From NCBI GenBank assembly GCA_016781885.1, contig JADDPM010000003.1, positions 1 through 30,578 on the forward strand: a stretch of DNA of 30,578 bases, read 5' to 3'. Below, in pieces: positions 1 through 9,110 of this stretch. Position 1 is the first letter of the stretch. Every line of letters begins with the position of its first letter. The stretch comes from Rubrobacter sp. Its GTDB lineage: Bacteria; Actinomycetota; Rubrobacteria; Rubrobacterales; Rubrobacteraceae. The position numbers and the translations under genes were made by a program. The notes below the pieces were generated by a model. The model worked only from the letters and a program-made list of their open reading frames with translations, searched no databases and was not told the origin of the DNA.

Positions 1-31
1 GGGAGTCGGATGGCCCCCTTTCTACTCCTAA

Positions 32-385
32 ACCACGCAACACACATCTAGGGCTACCTACATCTGGTGGGGTGAAGGAAAGACAAGTGGCTCTTTTGTC
101 CCTATGCTAATGCACAAGGGGCGTAAGCATCAGCTTTTTGCAGTGTGGACATATGGGGTGTTTGAGTTCTATTTCCAGTACTATCAATACAAACCCCCCT
201 TTGAACCTGAAGAAAAAAGATTGGAGCTGTTAGAGTGGTTGAATTCCATCCCAGGTGTGTCGGTACCCGCCGATGGCATCACCCGACGACCCAAAGTTTC
301 TCTGTCCTCCCTCAACGATGAGACTGCATTGAAACAGCTGCTCGAAACGTTCGACGGAGTTATACAGGAGATCAAAGCATCCTGA
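32..385 (+). pseudogene. C-terminal part of an unrecognised protein, 5' end broken
   Basis: An ATG at 104 gives 93 residues, but the same frame reads upstream through YIWWGEGKTSGSFVP (about 59-103) and looks coding there, until a stop at 29-31. The visible part is rich in aromatics (FAVWTYGVFEFYFQYY), followed by a Leu/Glu-rich helix and a SIPGV...RRP...SLSSL tail. From memory this resembles C-terminal domains of uncharacterised, possibly nuclease-like, proteins; I cannot name the family. Base composition is more AT-rich than the genes that follow, which suggests transfer. Either the gene is a 3' remnant, or a frameshift near 30-55 separates it from an N-terminal part outside the window. Confidence 0.45.
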
Positions 386-400
386 TAACAGGGAGAGTAA

Positions 401-1333
401 GTGGAACCGCTTGAGCGCTACAGGGGTTCTCTCCTGGGCTTGGCAGCCGGGGACGCGCTCGGTGCGCCTTTGGAGGGCATGCCGCCCGGGTCTTTCGTGC
501 CCATCGAAGGTATGATTGAGGGCGGTTCTCACGGCCTAGATGCTGGTTACTGGACCGACGACACCTCGATGGCGTTGTGCCTGGCGGAGAGCCTTGTCGA
601 GAAACGAGGCTTTGATCCTGTGGACCAACTCGAACGGTACCTGCGCTGGTTCCGGGAGGGTCACCTGAGCAGCACGGGGGAGTGCTTCGGCATCGGCAAC
701 ACGACGAGGGGAGCCATCTTGCGGTTCGAGGAGATCCGCGAACCGTACTGCGGTCCTACCGGCCCTGAGACGGCCGGTAACGGCTCGATCATGCGCCTCG
801 CGCCAGTCCCGCTCTTCTTCGCCCAACATGCTGAGGAGGCCATCGAACGCTCTGCGGAGAGCTCGCGGACGACTCACGGGGCCGAGAACGCCGTGGACGC
901 CTGCCGGTATCTCGGTGCCCTGCTGGTCGGTACTGCGAACGGGGCCGGTAAAGAGGAGCTACTCTCCGAGCGGTACTGTCCGGTGTCCGGGTGCTGGGAA
1001 GAGAGACCGCTCGCGCCGGAGATAGACGATGTCGCGTCCGGCTCGTTCAAGCGCAAGGAGCCGCCGGAGATAAAGGGCTCGGGATACGTGGTGCGTTCGC
1101 TGGAGGCGGCGCTCTGGGCCTTTTACAGGAGCGACTCGTTTGAGGAGGGCTGCCTTCTGGCAGCGAATCTCGGCGACGACGTGGACACGACCGCCGCCGT
1201 CTACGGGCAGCTCGCGGGCGCCTTCTACGGGGAGGAAGGGGTACCGGAGCCCTGGCTGACGAAGGTGGTCCACCGGCCCCTGATCGAGGAATACGCCGGT
1301 AAGCTTTTCGACGGTCGTCCAGACACCTCATGA
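401..1333 (+). CDS. ADP-ribosylglycohydrolase family protein
   Basis: A 310-residue protein of the ADP_ribosyl_GH (DraG/ARH) family, enzymes that cleave ADP-ribose from modified proteins, nucleic acids or small molecules using two Mg2+ ions. The N-terminal RYRGSLLGLAAGDALGAPLEG block is typical. The two metal-binding motifs are present: WTDDT (residues 51-55) and GDDVDTTAA (258-266; the usual form is GDADT). AGNGSIMRLAPVPLF (about 125-139) is also characteristic. The start is GTG at 401, preceded by GGGAG at 391-395. Length is normal for bacterial members. The stop overlaps the start of the next (broken) SDR gene by ATGA, so the two were probably cotranscribed. The substrate cannot be told from sequence; no partner ADP-ribosyltransferase is visible. 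Confidence 0.9.
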   Translation: MEPLERYRGSLLGLAAGDALGAPLEGMPPGSFVPIEGMIEGGSHGLDAGYWTDDTSMALCLAESLVEKRGFDPVDQLERYLRWFREGHLSSTGECFGIGNTTRGAILRFEEIREPYCGPTGPETAGNGSIMRLAPVPLFFAQHAEEAIERSAESSRTTHGAENAVDACRYLGALLVGTANGAGKEELLSERYCPVSGCWEERPLAPEIDDVASGSFKRKEPPEIKGSGYVVRSLEAALWAFYRSDSFEEGCLLAANLGDDVDTTAAVYGQLAGAFYGEEGVPEPWLTKVVHRPLIEEYAGKLFDGRPDTS

Positions 1334-2130
1334 GGGGCGATGAACCGACGCGCAGACCCTACGAAACAGCGGCGGACAGCCTGAGCGGACGCGTGGCGTT
1401 GGTAACAGGGGCGCGCCGGCGCCGGGCTATAGGGACGGCGATCTGTCAGGCGCTCGCCGCAAAAGGGTGCGGACGTCTTCTTCACCTACTGGAGCGCCTA
1501 CGATGACGAGATGGTCCAATAATAGGAATAGGCCGGAGGCTCTGCTCCAGGAGGTGCGCGGTGCGGGAGCCCGGGCGGAGGCGATGGAACTGGATCTCTC
1601 CCTGCCCGAGTCCCCTGACCGGTTGCTGGATGCCGCTACACAACGGCTCGAAGCGCCTTCGATCTTCGTAAACAACGCCACCTACTCGATATGGGACGGG
1701 TTCGAGGAGTTGGATGCTGTTACCCTCGACGCCCACTACGTGTTCAACCTCCGGGCTACCGCTCTCTTGAGCGTCGGGTTCGCCCGGCGGTTCGAGGGAG
1801 AGCACGGGAGGATCATCAACCTTACGAGCGGGCACTCGCTCGGGCCGATGCCGGGGGAGCTGTCCTAGGTCGCGATCAAGGGAGCCATCGAGGCGGCCCG
1901 GACGCTCGCGGCAGAGGCCGGGCATAAGGGATCAGGGTAAACGCCGTCAACCCTGGCCCGACCGACACGATTGGATGGGTGAGGAGCTGAAGCGGCCAGC
2001 TGTCGTCGCAGTTTCCGGCGGGCCGCGTGGGCCAGCCCGAGGACGCCGCAAGGCTCGTGGCGTTTCTTGCGGGAGAGGAGTCAGCCTCTACACGGGCCAA
2101 ACCATCCACTCCGAGGGAGGCTTTCTTCGT
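1330..2130 (+). pseudogene. SDR-family oxidoreductase, multiply frameshifted
   Basis: Pieces of a short-chain dehydrogenase/reductase appear in order but in different frames. GRVALVTGARRRRAIGTAIC (Rossmann N-terminus) reads from 1330. GADVFFTYWSAYDDEM follows in another frame near 1466. A third frame carries LEAPSIFVNNATYSIWDG and GRIINLTSGHSLGPMPGELS up to a TAG at 1866-1868. IRVNAVNPGPTDT follows near 1940 in a shifted frame. GQPEDAARLVAFLAGEESA and then YTGQTIHSEGGF close it, again in different frames. The TAG sits where the catalytic Tyr of YxxxK belongs (stop-VAIKGA). The ATG at 1330 overlaps the stop of the ADP-ribosylglycohydrolase gene. With at least four shifts and a nonsense codon, this is a dead gene. 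Confidence 0.85.
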
Positions 2131-2173
2131 TCTTGCCACGCTTCCGGAGACCGTAGGTTACTATACGCGGATC

Positions 2174-2590
2174 ATGAAACCCTCCCGGAAGTTTCTCAAA
2201 AGCCGCCCAAAGCTCTTGCGCCGTCCGGCCAGGACGCTGTTCTCGAACAGTGAGGACGAGCTTCACGCCTACGTCCGGGGGCCGCTCTACCCTCGGCCTA
2301 TCCTCTACGCGCTCCTGGCTCTCTTCGGTATGTCGGCCATGCTCACGATGGACTGGTTCGGCCTGCTGCTCCTCAACTCCGAAGGCGTCATCCTCCGGAT
2401 GGGCACCCTCAACGTCCTTCGCGTGACCGCTGTCTTGATGGGTGGCATCGCCGTCTCATCCATCCTCCTCGTTCCTCACTACAAGCGCCTCTACACTTAC
2501 ACCTCCGACGAGAACGTCTTCTTCACCTTGACCTTCACCCTCTCCTTCCTCCTCGGCAGTCCCTGCGCCCTCGTTGGGATCTTTGGCTAG
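2174..2590 (+). CDS. Small membrane protein, unknown function
   Basis: I do not recognise this 138-residue protein. The open frame extends upstream to 2027, but that part encodes the SDR remnant (GQPEDAARLVAFLAGEE), so the start is placed at ATG 2174. The N-terminal 30 residues are strongly basic (KFLKSRPKLLRRPAR). Three hydrophobic segments follow: about 44-66 (ILYALLALFGMSAML), about 80-98 and about 118-138, with a short charged loop HYKRLYTYTSDEN between the last two. This predicts an inner-membrane protein with a cytoplasmic basic tail. No strong ribosome binding site precedes 2174, so the exact start is uncertain. It ends 13 bases before the VOC gene. Confidence 0.5.
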   Translation: MKPSRKFLKSRPKLLRRPARTLFSNSEDELHAYVRGPLYPRPILYALLALFGMSAMLTMDWFGLLLLNSEGVILRMGTLNVLRVTAVLMGGIAVSSILLVPHYKRLYTYTSDENVFFTLTFTLSFLLGSPCALVGIFG

Positions 2591-2603
2591 AAGGGCGGTA
2601 TCC

Positions 2604-2990
2604 ATGAGGGTGGAAAGGATCGACCACTTCGTTCTTACGGTCCGCGATATCGAAGCGACCTGCGACTTCTACTCACGCGTCCTCGGGATGGAGACCGAAG
2701 AGTTCGGGGGCGGGCGGAAGGCTCTCAGGTTCGGGGAGCAGAAGATCAACCTGCACGAGACCGGCAAAGAGTTCGAACCAAAAGCCCGAAAACCCGTGCC
2801 GGGCTCGGCGGACTTTTGCCTTATAACCGATGTACCGCTCGAAGGCGTGGCGGAGCATCTGGCCTCGTGCGGGGTTGAGGTCATCGAAGGACCCGTCGAG
2901 CGTACCGGGGCGATGGGGCCGATGGAGTCCGTTTACTTCCGGGACCCGGACGGTAACCTCGTCGAGGTTTCCAACTACTCGAAGACCTGA
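2604..2990 (+). CDS. VOC (glyoxalase/bleomycin-resistance) superfamily protein
   Basis: A 128-residue single-domain VOC protein. It has two beta-alpha-beta-beta-beta modules, beginning RIDHFVLTVRDIEATCDFYSRVLGM and ending VYFRDPDGNLVEVSNY. Likely metal ligands are the His in IDHFVL and the Glu in NLVEV; INLHE is the central-strand motif. It is closest in style to the small VOC proteins often labelled 'virulence protein' or glyoxalase-like; the substrate is unknown. The frame opens at 2574, but the ATG at 2604 (MRVERIDHF) is preferred because family members begin just before this motif. No obvious operon partner is present. Confidence 0.82.
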   Translation: MRVERIDHFVLTVRDIEATCDFYSRVLGMETEEFGGGRKALRFGEQKINLHETGKEFEPKARKPVPGSADFCLITDVPLEGVAEHLASCGVEVIEGPVERTGAMGPMESVYFRDPDGNLVEVSNYSKT

Positions 2991-3014
2991 AGATTCGAAG
3001 GCTGCCGGCGAAGG

Positions 3015-3860
3015 CTAAGGGTCGGGCGAGTATTCGCTCTCTGCCAGGAGATCGCACGCGTCCTTATCAGTCCATTCTTCGACGTCAGTGTTGGGGTGAT
3101 TTTGCAGGTATCTCTGCATTATGTGAAAGCCGATCGTGTAACCGGTCCAGCGCGGTGTGCCGCCGAGACCGAACATATACCGTTGCTGCCTTTGCAGGGA
3201 CGTGGCGTCCAGGTCCTCTTGCATGATCTCCCACTGCTCGGACTCCTGCTCGGGCATCAGCGAGGCGACCTTTCAGGGTAAACCAGACGGGCGAATGAGT
3301 CTGCGCTACCCTCGATACCAGGTAATCGACCAGATCATACTGATGGTACTCGTGGCAAGCACGTAAGGCACCCAATCCTGCCAGTCGCCCTCCGGGTCGA
3401 GGTAGAGCAGGATCTTGCCGGAGCCGGTGCTAAAACCCGTGACGCCGCTCTTGTACTGCCGCACGAAAGACGCCGGCGGTCGTCCACGACGAAGGTACAG
3501 ACGGTGGTGTCGGGGCCAGATAGCGTAGCCGAACTCTCCTGAATGCTTCTTTGATGATTCGCTTAACGCTGGAGCCGTCCAGGACATCCACCGACTCCGA
3601 GAGGCGTTCGAGGTCGCGAATGGGTTCCTGGAATACGGTCGCTCCCGGAGACGCAGTCCTCCGGTAAGCATCTACAACATGCTCTCACCAGAGAGTTGTC
3701 GAACTTCGTCGGGACCATTCCGGGCTTCTTCTAAATATGAGGTCATTCCCTGACAAGCGGAGATCACACGGAGACCCTGCTCCTCCTGGCGGGACGTACA
3801 GGCGATCAAGCCACCAGCAGTGACCAGAACAGCAGCCAGGATCAAGCTGGTCGCCTTAAA
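3015..3860 (-). pseudogene. DUF2268-type putative Zn-protease lipoprotein, decayed
   Basis: Read on the minus strand, a lipoprotein-type N-terminus (LAAVLVTAGGLIACTS, with a lipobox Cys) lies at about 3800-3850. TVFQEPIRDLERLSESVDVL (about 3570-3630), GPDTTVCTFVVDD (about 3480-3515), GVTGFSTGSGKILLYLDPEG, ACHEYHQYDLVDYLVSRVAQ (about 3300-3356) and finally MFGLGGTPRWTGYTIGFHIM (about 3110-3180) follow in changing frames. The order and motifs match DUF2268 predicted zinc proteases (family HEYHH). The last His of the metal motif is Gln here (HEYHQ). Several frameshifts and a stop after GESML show it is not functional. It lies downstream of sufU on the same strand. Confidence 0.7.
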
Positions 3861-3930
3861 AGCGTCACTCTGCCAGCAGGGTTCCGCATACCTCTACGGC
3901 TACGCGTAGGGCCTTGAGCGGGGCGGCGGT

Positions 3931-4350
3931 TTACGCGCCCGTCTCGCCTTCCAACCCCCGCCTGAAGGCGTCCCAGGCGAGTGTGGCGCATCGAATGCGG
4001 TTGGGGGTCTGCACGACGCCCTTGAGCGCCGCGAGGTCCCCGAGATCCTCTCTCTCCTCTGTGCGCATCATCTCCAGGAAGGCTTTGATCTCCTTCTCGG
4101 CCTCCTCGCGGCTCTTGCCCAGGAGGCGCTCGGCGAGCATGGAAGCGGAGGCCTGGGAGATTGAACAACCGCGCCCCGTAAAGGCAACCTCGTCCAACCT
4201 GCCGTCCCGCAGGTTGGCGTAGACCGTCACCTCGTCGCCGCACAGAGGGTTGTTCAGGCGCTCCTCGAGGTCGGCGTTCTTCAGCTCGCCCCGGTTACGG
4301 GGTCGTTTGTAATGGTCGAGGATTATCTCCTTGTAGAGATCCTGAATCAT
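3931..4350 (-). CDS. sufU: SufU-type zinc protein / Fe-S scaffold
   Basis: A 139-residue member of the SufU/IscU-like family. In Gram-positive bacteria SufU is a zinc-dependent sulphur acceptor that takes persulphide from the cysteine desulfurase SufS. The conserved ligands are present: Cys37 and Asp39 in NPLCGD, Cys62 in GRGCSISQAS, and Cys121 in RIRCATLAW. The insertion between the second and third Cys that distinguishes SufU from IscU is also present (about residues 75-118). It starts at ATG 4350 and is the last intact gene of the minus-strand Fe-S cluster, 47 bases after the GFA gene. Its usual partner sufS is absent from the window, so the desulfurase must be encoded elsewhere. Confidence 0.93.
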   Translation of the reverse strand: MIQDLYKEIILDHYKRPRNRGELKNADLEERLNNPLCGDEVTVYANLRDGRLDEVAFTGRGCSISQASASMLAERLLGKSREEAEKEIKAFLEMMRTEEREDLGDLAALKGVVQTPNRIRCATLAWDAFRRGLEGETGA

Positions 4351-4397
4351 GCCAACGATTTTATCAGCCTAAGCGTGTACGGCAGCCTGCTTTTACG

Positions 4398-4889
4398 CTA
4401 CTCGAGTAGACCGTGGCGGCGGTGCCACTCCTCCAGGGATTCCTCGGGGAACTCGGGAAAGTGACGCTCGGTGCCGTCATCGGGGATCTCGCACCAGGGC
4501 GCGGCGTAGTTGAGCATCAGACGGACGTGTTCCGGGGGCTTCGGGAGCGGGGTGTCAACCGCCGAGGCGAAGGGGTGGACGAGCTCCGGCCAGCTCGGAT
4601 CGTAGAGCCACAGCGCGCTCCCGCAGAGCCCGCAGAAGTTGCGCTCCGCCGGGCTCGTCTCGACCTCGTCCGGCTCCCCAACATCATAGAGCTTCGCGTT
4701 GTAGACGGAGAGGTTCTCTTCTCCCTCGACCTCCAAGGTCTCGTAAGAGCCCCCGAGGTTGATGGCGTACCCGCCGCCGCCCGCCGTCTTGCGGCAGATA
4801 GAGCAGTAGCAGGCCTGGTACGGATACGGCGTCTCCGACTCGACCCGAAACCTGACCGACCCGCAGTGGCAGGAGCCTTCGAGCAGCAA
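4398..4889 (-). CDS. GFA/CENP-V family zinc-binding protein
   Basis: A 163-residue protein of the GFA family (glutathione-dependent formaldehyde-activating enzyme-like, CENP-V fold). Zinc ligands are clear: CHCG (residues 7-10), CYCSICRKT (about 27-35) and FCGLCGSALW (about 85-94). Most bacterial members have no proven activity; the formaldehyde function was shown for only a few. The start is TTG 4889 (MLLEGSCHCG), preceded by GGAGG (complement of 4897-4901), which lies inside the end of the Rieske gene, so translational coupling is likely. It sits between the Rieske ferredoxin and sufU in an otherwise dedicated Fe-S operon. That position suggests co-expression with Fe-S assembly, but its role there is unknown. 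Confidence 0.88.
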   Translation of the reverse strand: MLLEGSCHCGSVRFRVESETPYPYQACYCSICRKTAGGGGYAINLGGSYETLEVEGEENLSVYNAKLYDVGEPDEVETSPAERNFCGLCGSALWLYDPSWPELVHPFASAVDTPLPKPPEHVRLMLNYAAPWCEIPDDGTERHFPEFPEESLEEWHRRHGLLE

Positions 4890-4893
4890 GTTG

Positions 4894-5247
4894 CTACCTC
4901 CTGCGGCCCCTGCCGCCCCCGATCTTCACGCGCTTGGGGTTCAGGGCGACGTAGACGTTTCCGTCCTCGACCTTGAGCTCGTGGGTGGGGACGGCTTTTA
5001 CGGCGGGGAGACTTAGGGCCTTGCCGGTCTTTACGTCGAACTTCGCGCCGTGGAGGGGACACTTGATCTGCCCGCTCTCCAGCCCGCCCTCGCTGAGGTG
5101 GGCGAAGGCGTGGGTGCAGACATCTTCGAAGGCGTAGAGCTCACCGTCCACGTTGCATAGAGCTACCGGACGCCCCTCGATCTGGTACTGCTTCACCTCG
5201 CCGGGGGCGACCTCGTCGGCCTTTGCCAGCTTATGGAACTCGGGCAT
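4894..5247 (-). CDS. Rieske-type [2Fe-2S] ferredoxin of the suf operon
   Basis: A 117-residue Rieske domain protein. The cluster ligands are Cys44 and His46 (CTH) and Cys63 and His66 (CPLHG), with the usual spacing. It resembles the small 'non-haem iron dioxygenase ferredoxin subunits' commonly embedded in actinobacterial suf operons, where it may serve as electron donor or client of SufBCD. The open frame extends upstream to 5466, but that segment is the shadow of sufD. ATG 5247 follows the sufD stop by five bases, and a GAGAG site lies immediately upstream. The C-terminus is basic (KRVKIGGGRGRRR), which is unusual for a soluble ferredoxin. Confidence 0.92.
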   Translation of the reverse strand: MPEFHKLAKADEVAPGEVKQYQIEGRPVALCNVDGELYAFEDVCTHAFAHLSEGGLESGQIKCPLHGAKFDVKTGKALSLPAVKAVPTHELKVEDGNVYVALNPKRVKIGGGRGRRR

Positions 5248-5252
5248 CTCTC

Positions 5253-6614
5253 TTAGGCCGCCCGCTCGTTGAAGCCCATGCCGATCTTGCCCTCGATAGC
5301 CCGGTCGAGCTTCTCCTTGAGGCCCTTGAGGGGGACGCGGCTGGTGATCTCGCCAAAGAACCCGAACACCACGAGCTTCTCGGCCTCCCGTCGAGGTATA
5401 CCCCGGCTCATCAAGTAAAAGAGCTCCGTCTCGTCCACCTGTCCCGTCGTCGAGCCGTGGGAGCACTTCACGTCGTCGGCCAGTATCTCCAGGCGCGGCA
5501 GGCTCACCGCGAAAGCGTCGTCCGTACCGAGGATAAGGTTCCGGTTGGTCTGATAGGCGTCCGTCTTCTGCGCCCCCGGCTCGACCCGGATAAGCCCGCT
5601 GAACACGGCGAGAGACTCGTCGCGCAGAGCGCCCTTGTACACGAGGTCCGAGTGGGCGTTCGGGGCGATGTGGTCCTGCAGCGTGTGATGGTCAAGGACC
5701 TGGTTCTGGTCGGCGAAGTACAGCCCGAGCATCTCCGAATCGCTCCCGGAAGCCGTGAGTCCCGCCTCTACGTTTGTACGACTGAGCTGTGAGCCCAAAG
5801 CGACGACGAGGCTGTTGATCGTCGCGTCCTTCCCCGTGGAGGAGCGGATGGTGTTGAAGTGCAGCACGTTGCGCTCCCAGTTCTGCAAGGAGACGTAGCG
5901 CAGGTTCGCACCCTCGCCGACGAAGAGCTCCACCGCCCCGTTGCTGAAAGCGGGCTCCTCGTCGTCGGCCGACGCGTACTCGTCGATGTACGTAACCGAC
6001 GCACCCTCCTCGATGACGACCAGCGTGCGCGGTATGATTGAGCCCGCCACGTCGAGCCATCTGTAGCTCTGGATCGGGACCTCCACCTGGACCCCGCGCG
6101 GCACGTACAGGAAAGACCCGCCGGAGAACGCCGCCGCCGAGAGAGCCGCGAACTTGTCGTAGTCCTCGGGCACGAGCTTGAAGAGCTTCTCCCGCACGAT
6201 CTCCTCGTGCTCGGCGAGCGCGGTGTGCAGGTCGGTAAAGACGACGCCCTTGCGCGAGAGCTCCTCGTCAACCCGCGAGTAGGTCGTCTCGGAGTTGTGC
6301 TGTACCAGCAGGGCGGAGTTCTCCTCGCCCTCCTCTATGAGCCTCTGGACAGCCTCGGGCAGGTCGCCCTCGCTAGAGACGTCCGGGCTCGGGGCATAGG
6401 GGAGGAAGTCCTCCATCCTGACGTCGGAGATGTCCGTGTAGCGCCACGCCTCGTCGCGCAAGCTAGGCATCGGTAGCTTCTCGAAGGCGCGCCACGCATC
6501 GAGACGCTTCTCGGCGAGCCACGCCGGTTCCCCCTTGAAGCGGCTGAGTGCTTCGACCGCCTCGGCACTGATGCCCTTGCTCTTTAGTATCTCCGGTACT
6601 TCCTGCTGCTGCAT
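5253..6614 (-). CDS. sufD: Fe-S cluster assembly protein SufD
   Basis: A 453-residue SufD, the partner of SufB in the SufBC2D scaffold complex that builds Fe-S clusters in the cytoplasm. The helical N-terminal domain (to about residue 130, with SLRDEAWRYTDISDV) is followed by the right-handed beta-helix. FLYVPRGVQVEVPIQ, HSDLVYKGALRDESLAVFSG and KTDAYQTNRNLIL are family signatures. The C-terminal segment DETELFYLMSRGIPRREAEKLVV is shared with SufB and contacts SufC. It starts at ATG 6614, about 85 bases after the sufB stop. Length is normal. Confidence 0.95.
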   Translation of the reverse strand: MQQQEVPEILKSKGISAEAVEALSRFKGEPAWLAEKRLDAWRAFEKLPMPSLRDEAWRYTDISDVRMEDFLPYAPSPDVSSEGDLPEAVQRLIEEGEENSALLVQHNSETTYSRVDEELSRKGVVFTDLHTALAEHEEIVREKLFKLVPEDYDKFAALSAAAFSGGSFLYVPRGVQVEVPIQSYRWLDVAGSIIPRTLVVIEEGASVTYIDEYASADDEEPAFSNGAVELFVGEGANLRYVSLQNWERNVLHFNTIRSSTGKDATINSLVVALGSQLSRTNVEAGLTASGSDSEMLGLYFADQNQVLDHHTLQDHIAPNAHSDLVYKGALRDESLAVFSGLIRVEPGAQKTDAYQTNRNLILGTDDAFAVSLPRLEILADDVKCSHGSTTGQVDETELFYLMSRGIPRREAEKLVVFGFFGEITSRVPLKGLKEKLDRAIEGKIGMGFNERAA

Positions 6615-6700
6615 GTATCCCTCGTCTCTCGAAAAAAGGGACGGACTCCATGAGAGCCCGCCCCACCAAACCTGCGCTAAGTTCTACAAATAACTGTTCT

Positions 6701-8113
6701 TTAGCCGACCGAGCCTTCCATCTCCAGCTGGATCAGGCGGTTCAACTCGATGGCGTACTCCAGCGGAAGCTCCTTGGCGATCGGCTCGATGAAGCCGTTG
6801 ACCACCATCGCCATGGCCTCCTCCTCCGAGAGCCCGCGGCTCATCAGGTAGAAGAGCTGGTCCTCACCGACCTTCGAGACCGTCGCCTCGTGCTCGGTGT
6901 TGACCTTCTTCTCTTCGATCTCGATGTACGGATACGTATCCGTCCGTGCATTCTCGTCCAGCAAGAGCGCGTCGCACTCCACCCGGCTCTTGGAGTTCTC
7001 AGCGCCTTCGTGTACCTTCAGGAGGCCACGATAAGTGGACCTGCCCGTACCCTTGGAGATTGACTTCGAGGTGATGAGGCTTGAAGTGTTGGGCGCGGCG
7101 TGGACGACTTTGCCGCCCGCGTCCTGGTGCTGCCCGTCGCCCGCGTAGGCGACCGAGAGGATCTCGCCGCGCGCGCCCTCGCCGGTGAGGTACACGGCCG
7201 GGTACTTCATCGTGAGCTTGGACCCGAGGTTGCCGTCCACCCACTCGACGGTGGCGTTCTCCTGGGCGACCGCCCGCTTGGTGACCAGGTTGTAGGTGTT
7301 GTGCGACCAGTTCTGGATGGTCGAGTACCTGATGCGGGCGTTCGGCTTGGCTATGAGCTCGACGACCGCCGAGTGGAGCGAGTTGGTGGTGTACGTGGGC
7401 GCCGTGCAGCCCTCGATGTAGTGCACGTAGGAGCCCTCGTCGGCGATGATGAGCGTCCGCTCGAACTGGCCCATGTTCTCCGCGTTGATGCGGAAGTACG
7501 CCTGCAACGGGATGTCGATGTGGACCCCCGGCGGGACGTACACGAACGAGCCGCCCGACCAGACCGCCGAGTTGAGCGCCGCGAACTTGTTGTCGTCCGG
7601 CGGGATGATGGTGCCGAAGTACTCGCGCACGAGGTCTTCGTGCTCGCGCAGGCCGCTGTCCATATCCATAAACACGACGCCGGCCTTGTCCCACTCCTCC
7701 TTCAAGGAGTGGTAGACGACCTCGGACTCGTACTGGGCGCCCACGCCCGCGAGCGTCTCGCGCTCGGCCTGCGGGATGCCGAGGCGCTCGAAGGTGTTCT
7801 TGATGTCCTCCGGCACGTCGTCCCAGGAGCGGCCCTGGTTCTCCATCGGCCGGATGTAGTAGTAGATCTCATCGAAGTCCAACTCGTTCAGGTTGCCGCC
7901 CCACTGCGGGGTCGGCTTCTCGAAGAACGATTCGAGCGCCTTGAGCCGGAACTCCAGCATCCACTCCGGCTCGTTCTTGTGCTTGGAGATCATGGCGACG
8001 ATCTCTGGGTCTATCCCTTTTCTCGGGGTCTTGAAGAAGTACTCCTCCGGGTCGTTGAATCCGAACTTGTACTCGTCGAGCCCAAGCTCCTGGATCGTCC
8101 TGTCTTCAGGCAT
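6701..8113 (-). CDS. sufB: Fe-S cluster assembly protein SufB
   Basis: A 470-residue SufB, the sulphur-accepting and cluster-holding subunit of SufBC2D. Family blocks include GLSEEEAMAMVVNGFIEPI at the C-terminus, SGGSFVYVPPGVHIDIPLQAY in the middle and ANARIRYSTIQNWS-like strands (KPNARIRYSTIQNWSHNTY). The cysteine expected to receive sulphur (equivalent of E. coli SufB Cys405) is Cys380 in RVECDALLLDE. No intein interrupts the gene, unlike in some actinobacteria. It starts at ATG 8113, 31 bases after sufC ends, consistent with one transcript sufC-sufB-sufD-Rieske-GFA-sufU. Confidence 0.96.
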   Translation of the reverse strand: MPEDRTIQELGLDEYKFGFNDPEEYFFKTPRKGIDPEIVAMISKHKNEPEWMLEFRLKALESFFEKPTPQWGGNLNELDFDEIYYYIRPMENQGRSWDDVPEDIKNTFERLGIPQAERETLAGVGAQYESEVVYHSLKEEWDKAGVVFMDMDSGLREHEDLVREYFGTIIPPDDNKFAALNSAVWSGGSFVYVPPGVHIDIPLQAYFRINAENMGQFERTLIIADEGSYVHYIEGCTAPTYTTNSLHSAVVELIAKPNARIRYSTIQNWSHNTYNLVTKRAVAQENATVEWVDGNLGSKLTMKYPAVYLTGEGARGEILSVAYAGDGQHQDAGGKVVHAAPNTSSLITSKSISKGTGRSTYRGLLKVHEGAENSKSRVECDALLLDENARTDTYPYIEIEEKKVNTEHEATVSKVGEDQLFYLMSRGLSEEEAMAMVVNGFIEPIAKELPLEYAIELNRLIQLEMEGSVG

Positions 8114-8144
8114 TTGCTACTCCTCCTGTAACCTTGACGTCTCT

Positions 8145-8891
<747 letters not shown>

Positions 8892-8937
8892 CCAACCCCT
8901 ACCGTAATACAATGAGACTTTGCTACTCTAACCACAC

Positions 8938-8948
8938 CTAATAATAGC
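8938..8948 (-). promoter_or_regulatory. Possible -10 element for the suf operon
   Basis: On the minus strand the sequence reads GCTATTATTAG, a reasonable extended -10 box about 50 bases upstream of the sufC start. No convincing -35 hexamer lies 16-18 bases further upstream (TTTCAC is 21 away). The call is weak. The AT-rich stretch 8935-9110 is the only sensible place for suf control. I see no clear Fur- or SufR-type palindrome in it. Confidence 0.3.
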
Positions 8949-9110
8949 ACAAACCCCCGCCAACACCGTGAAACTAGAACCAGTAACTTTTCTTGAAAAT
9001 TCCGAGAATAGGCTTATTTATGGAGATTATCGACAGAATGCGTATCTGGGATAGTTTACGTGGGAATGGTTTGCAAGAGTACTCAGAAGAGGATAGCTTG
9101 TAACACGAGG

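Noticed and set aside
2027..2173. N-terminal extension of the small membrane protein
   Set aside because: The extension encodes SDR C-terminal residues (GQPEDAARLVAFL), so it belongs to the upstream pseudogene.
7100..8131. 343-residue plus-strand open frame opposite sufB
   Set aside because: It is the antisense shadow of a clearly recognised sufB; the product is Val/Leu/Arg-rich with no family motif.
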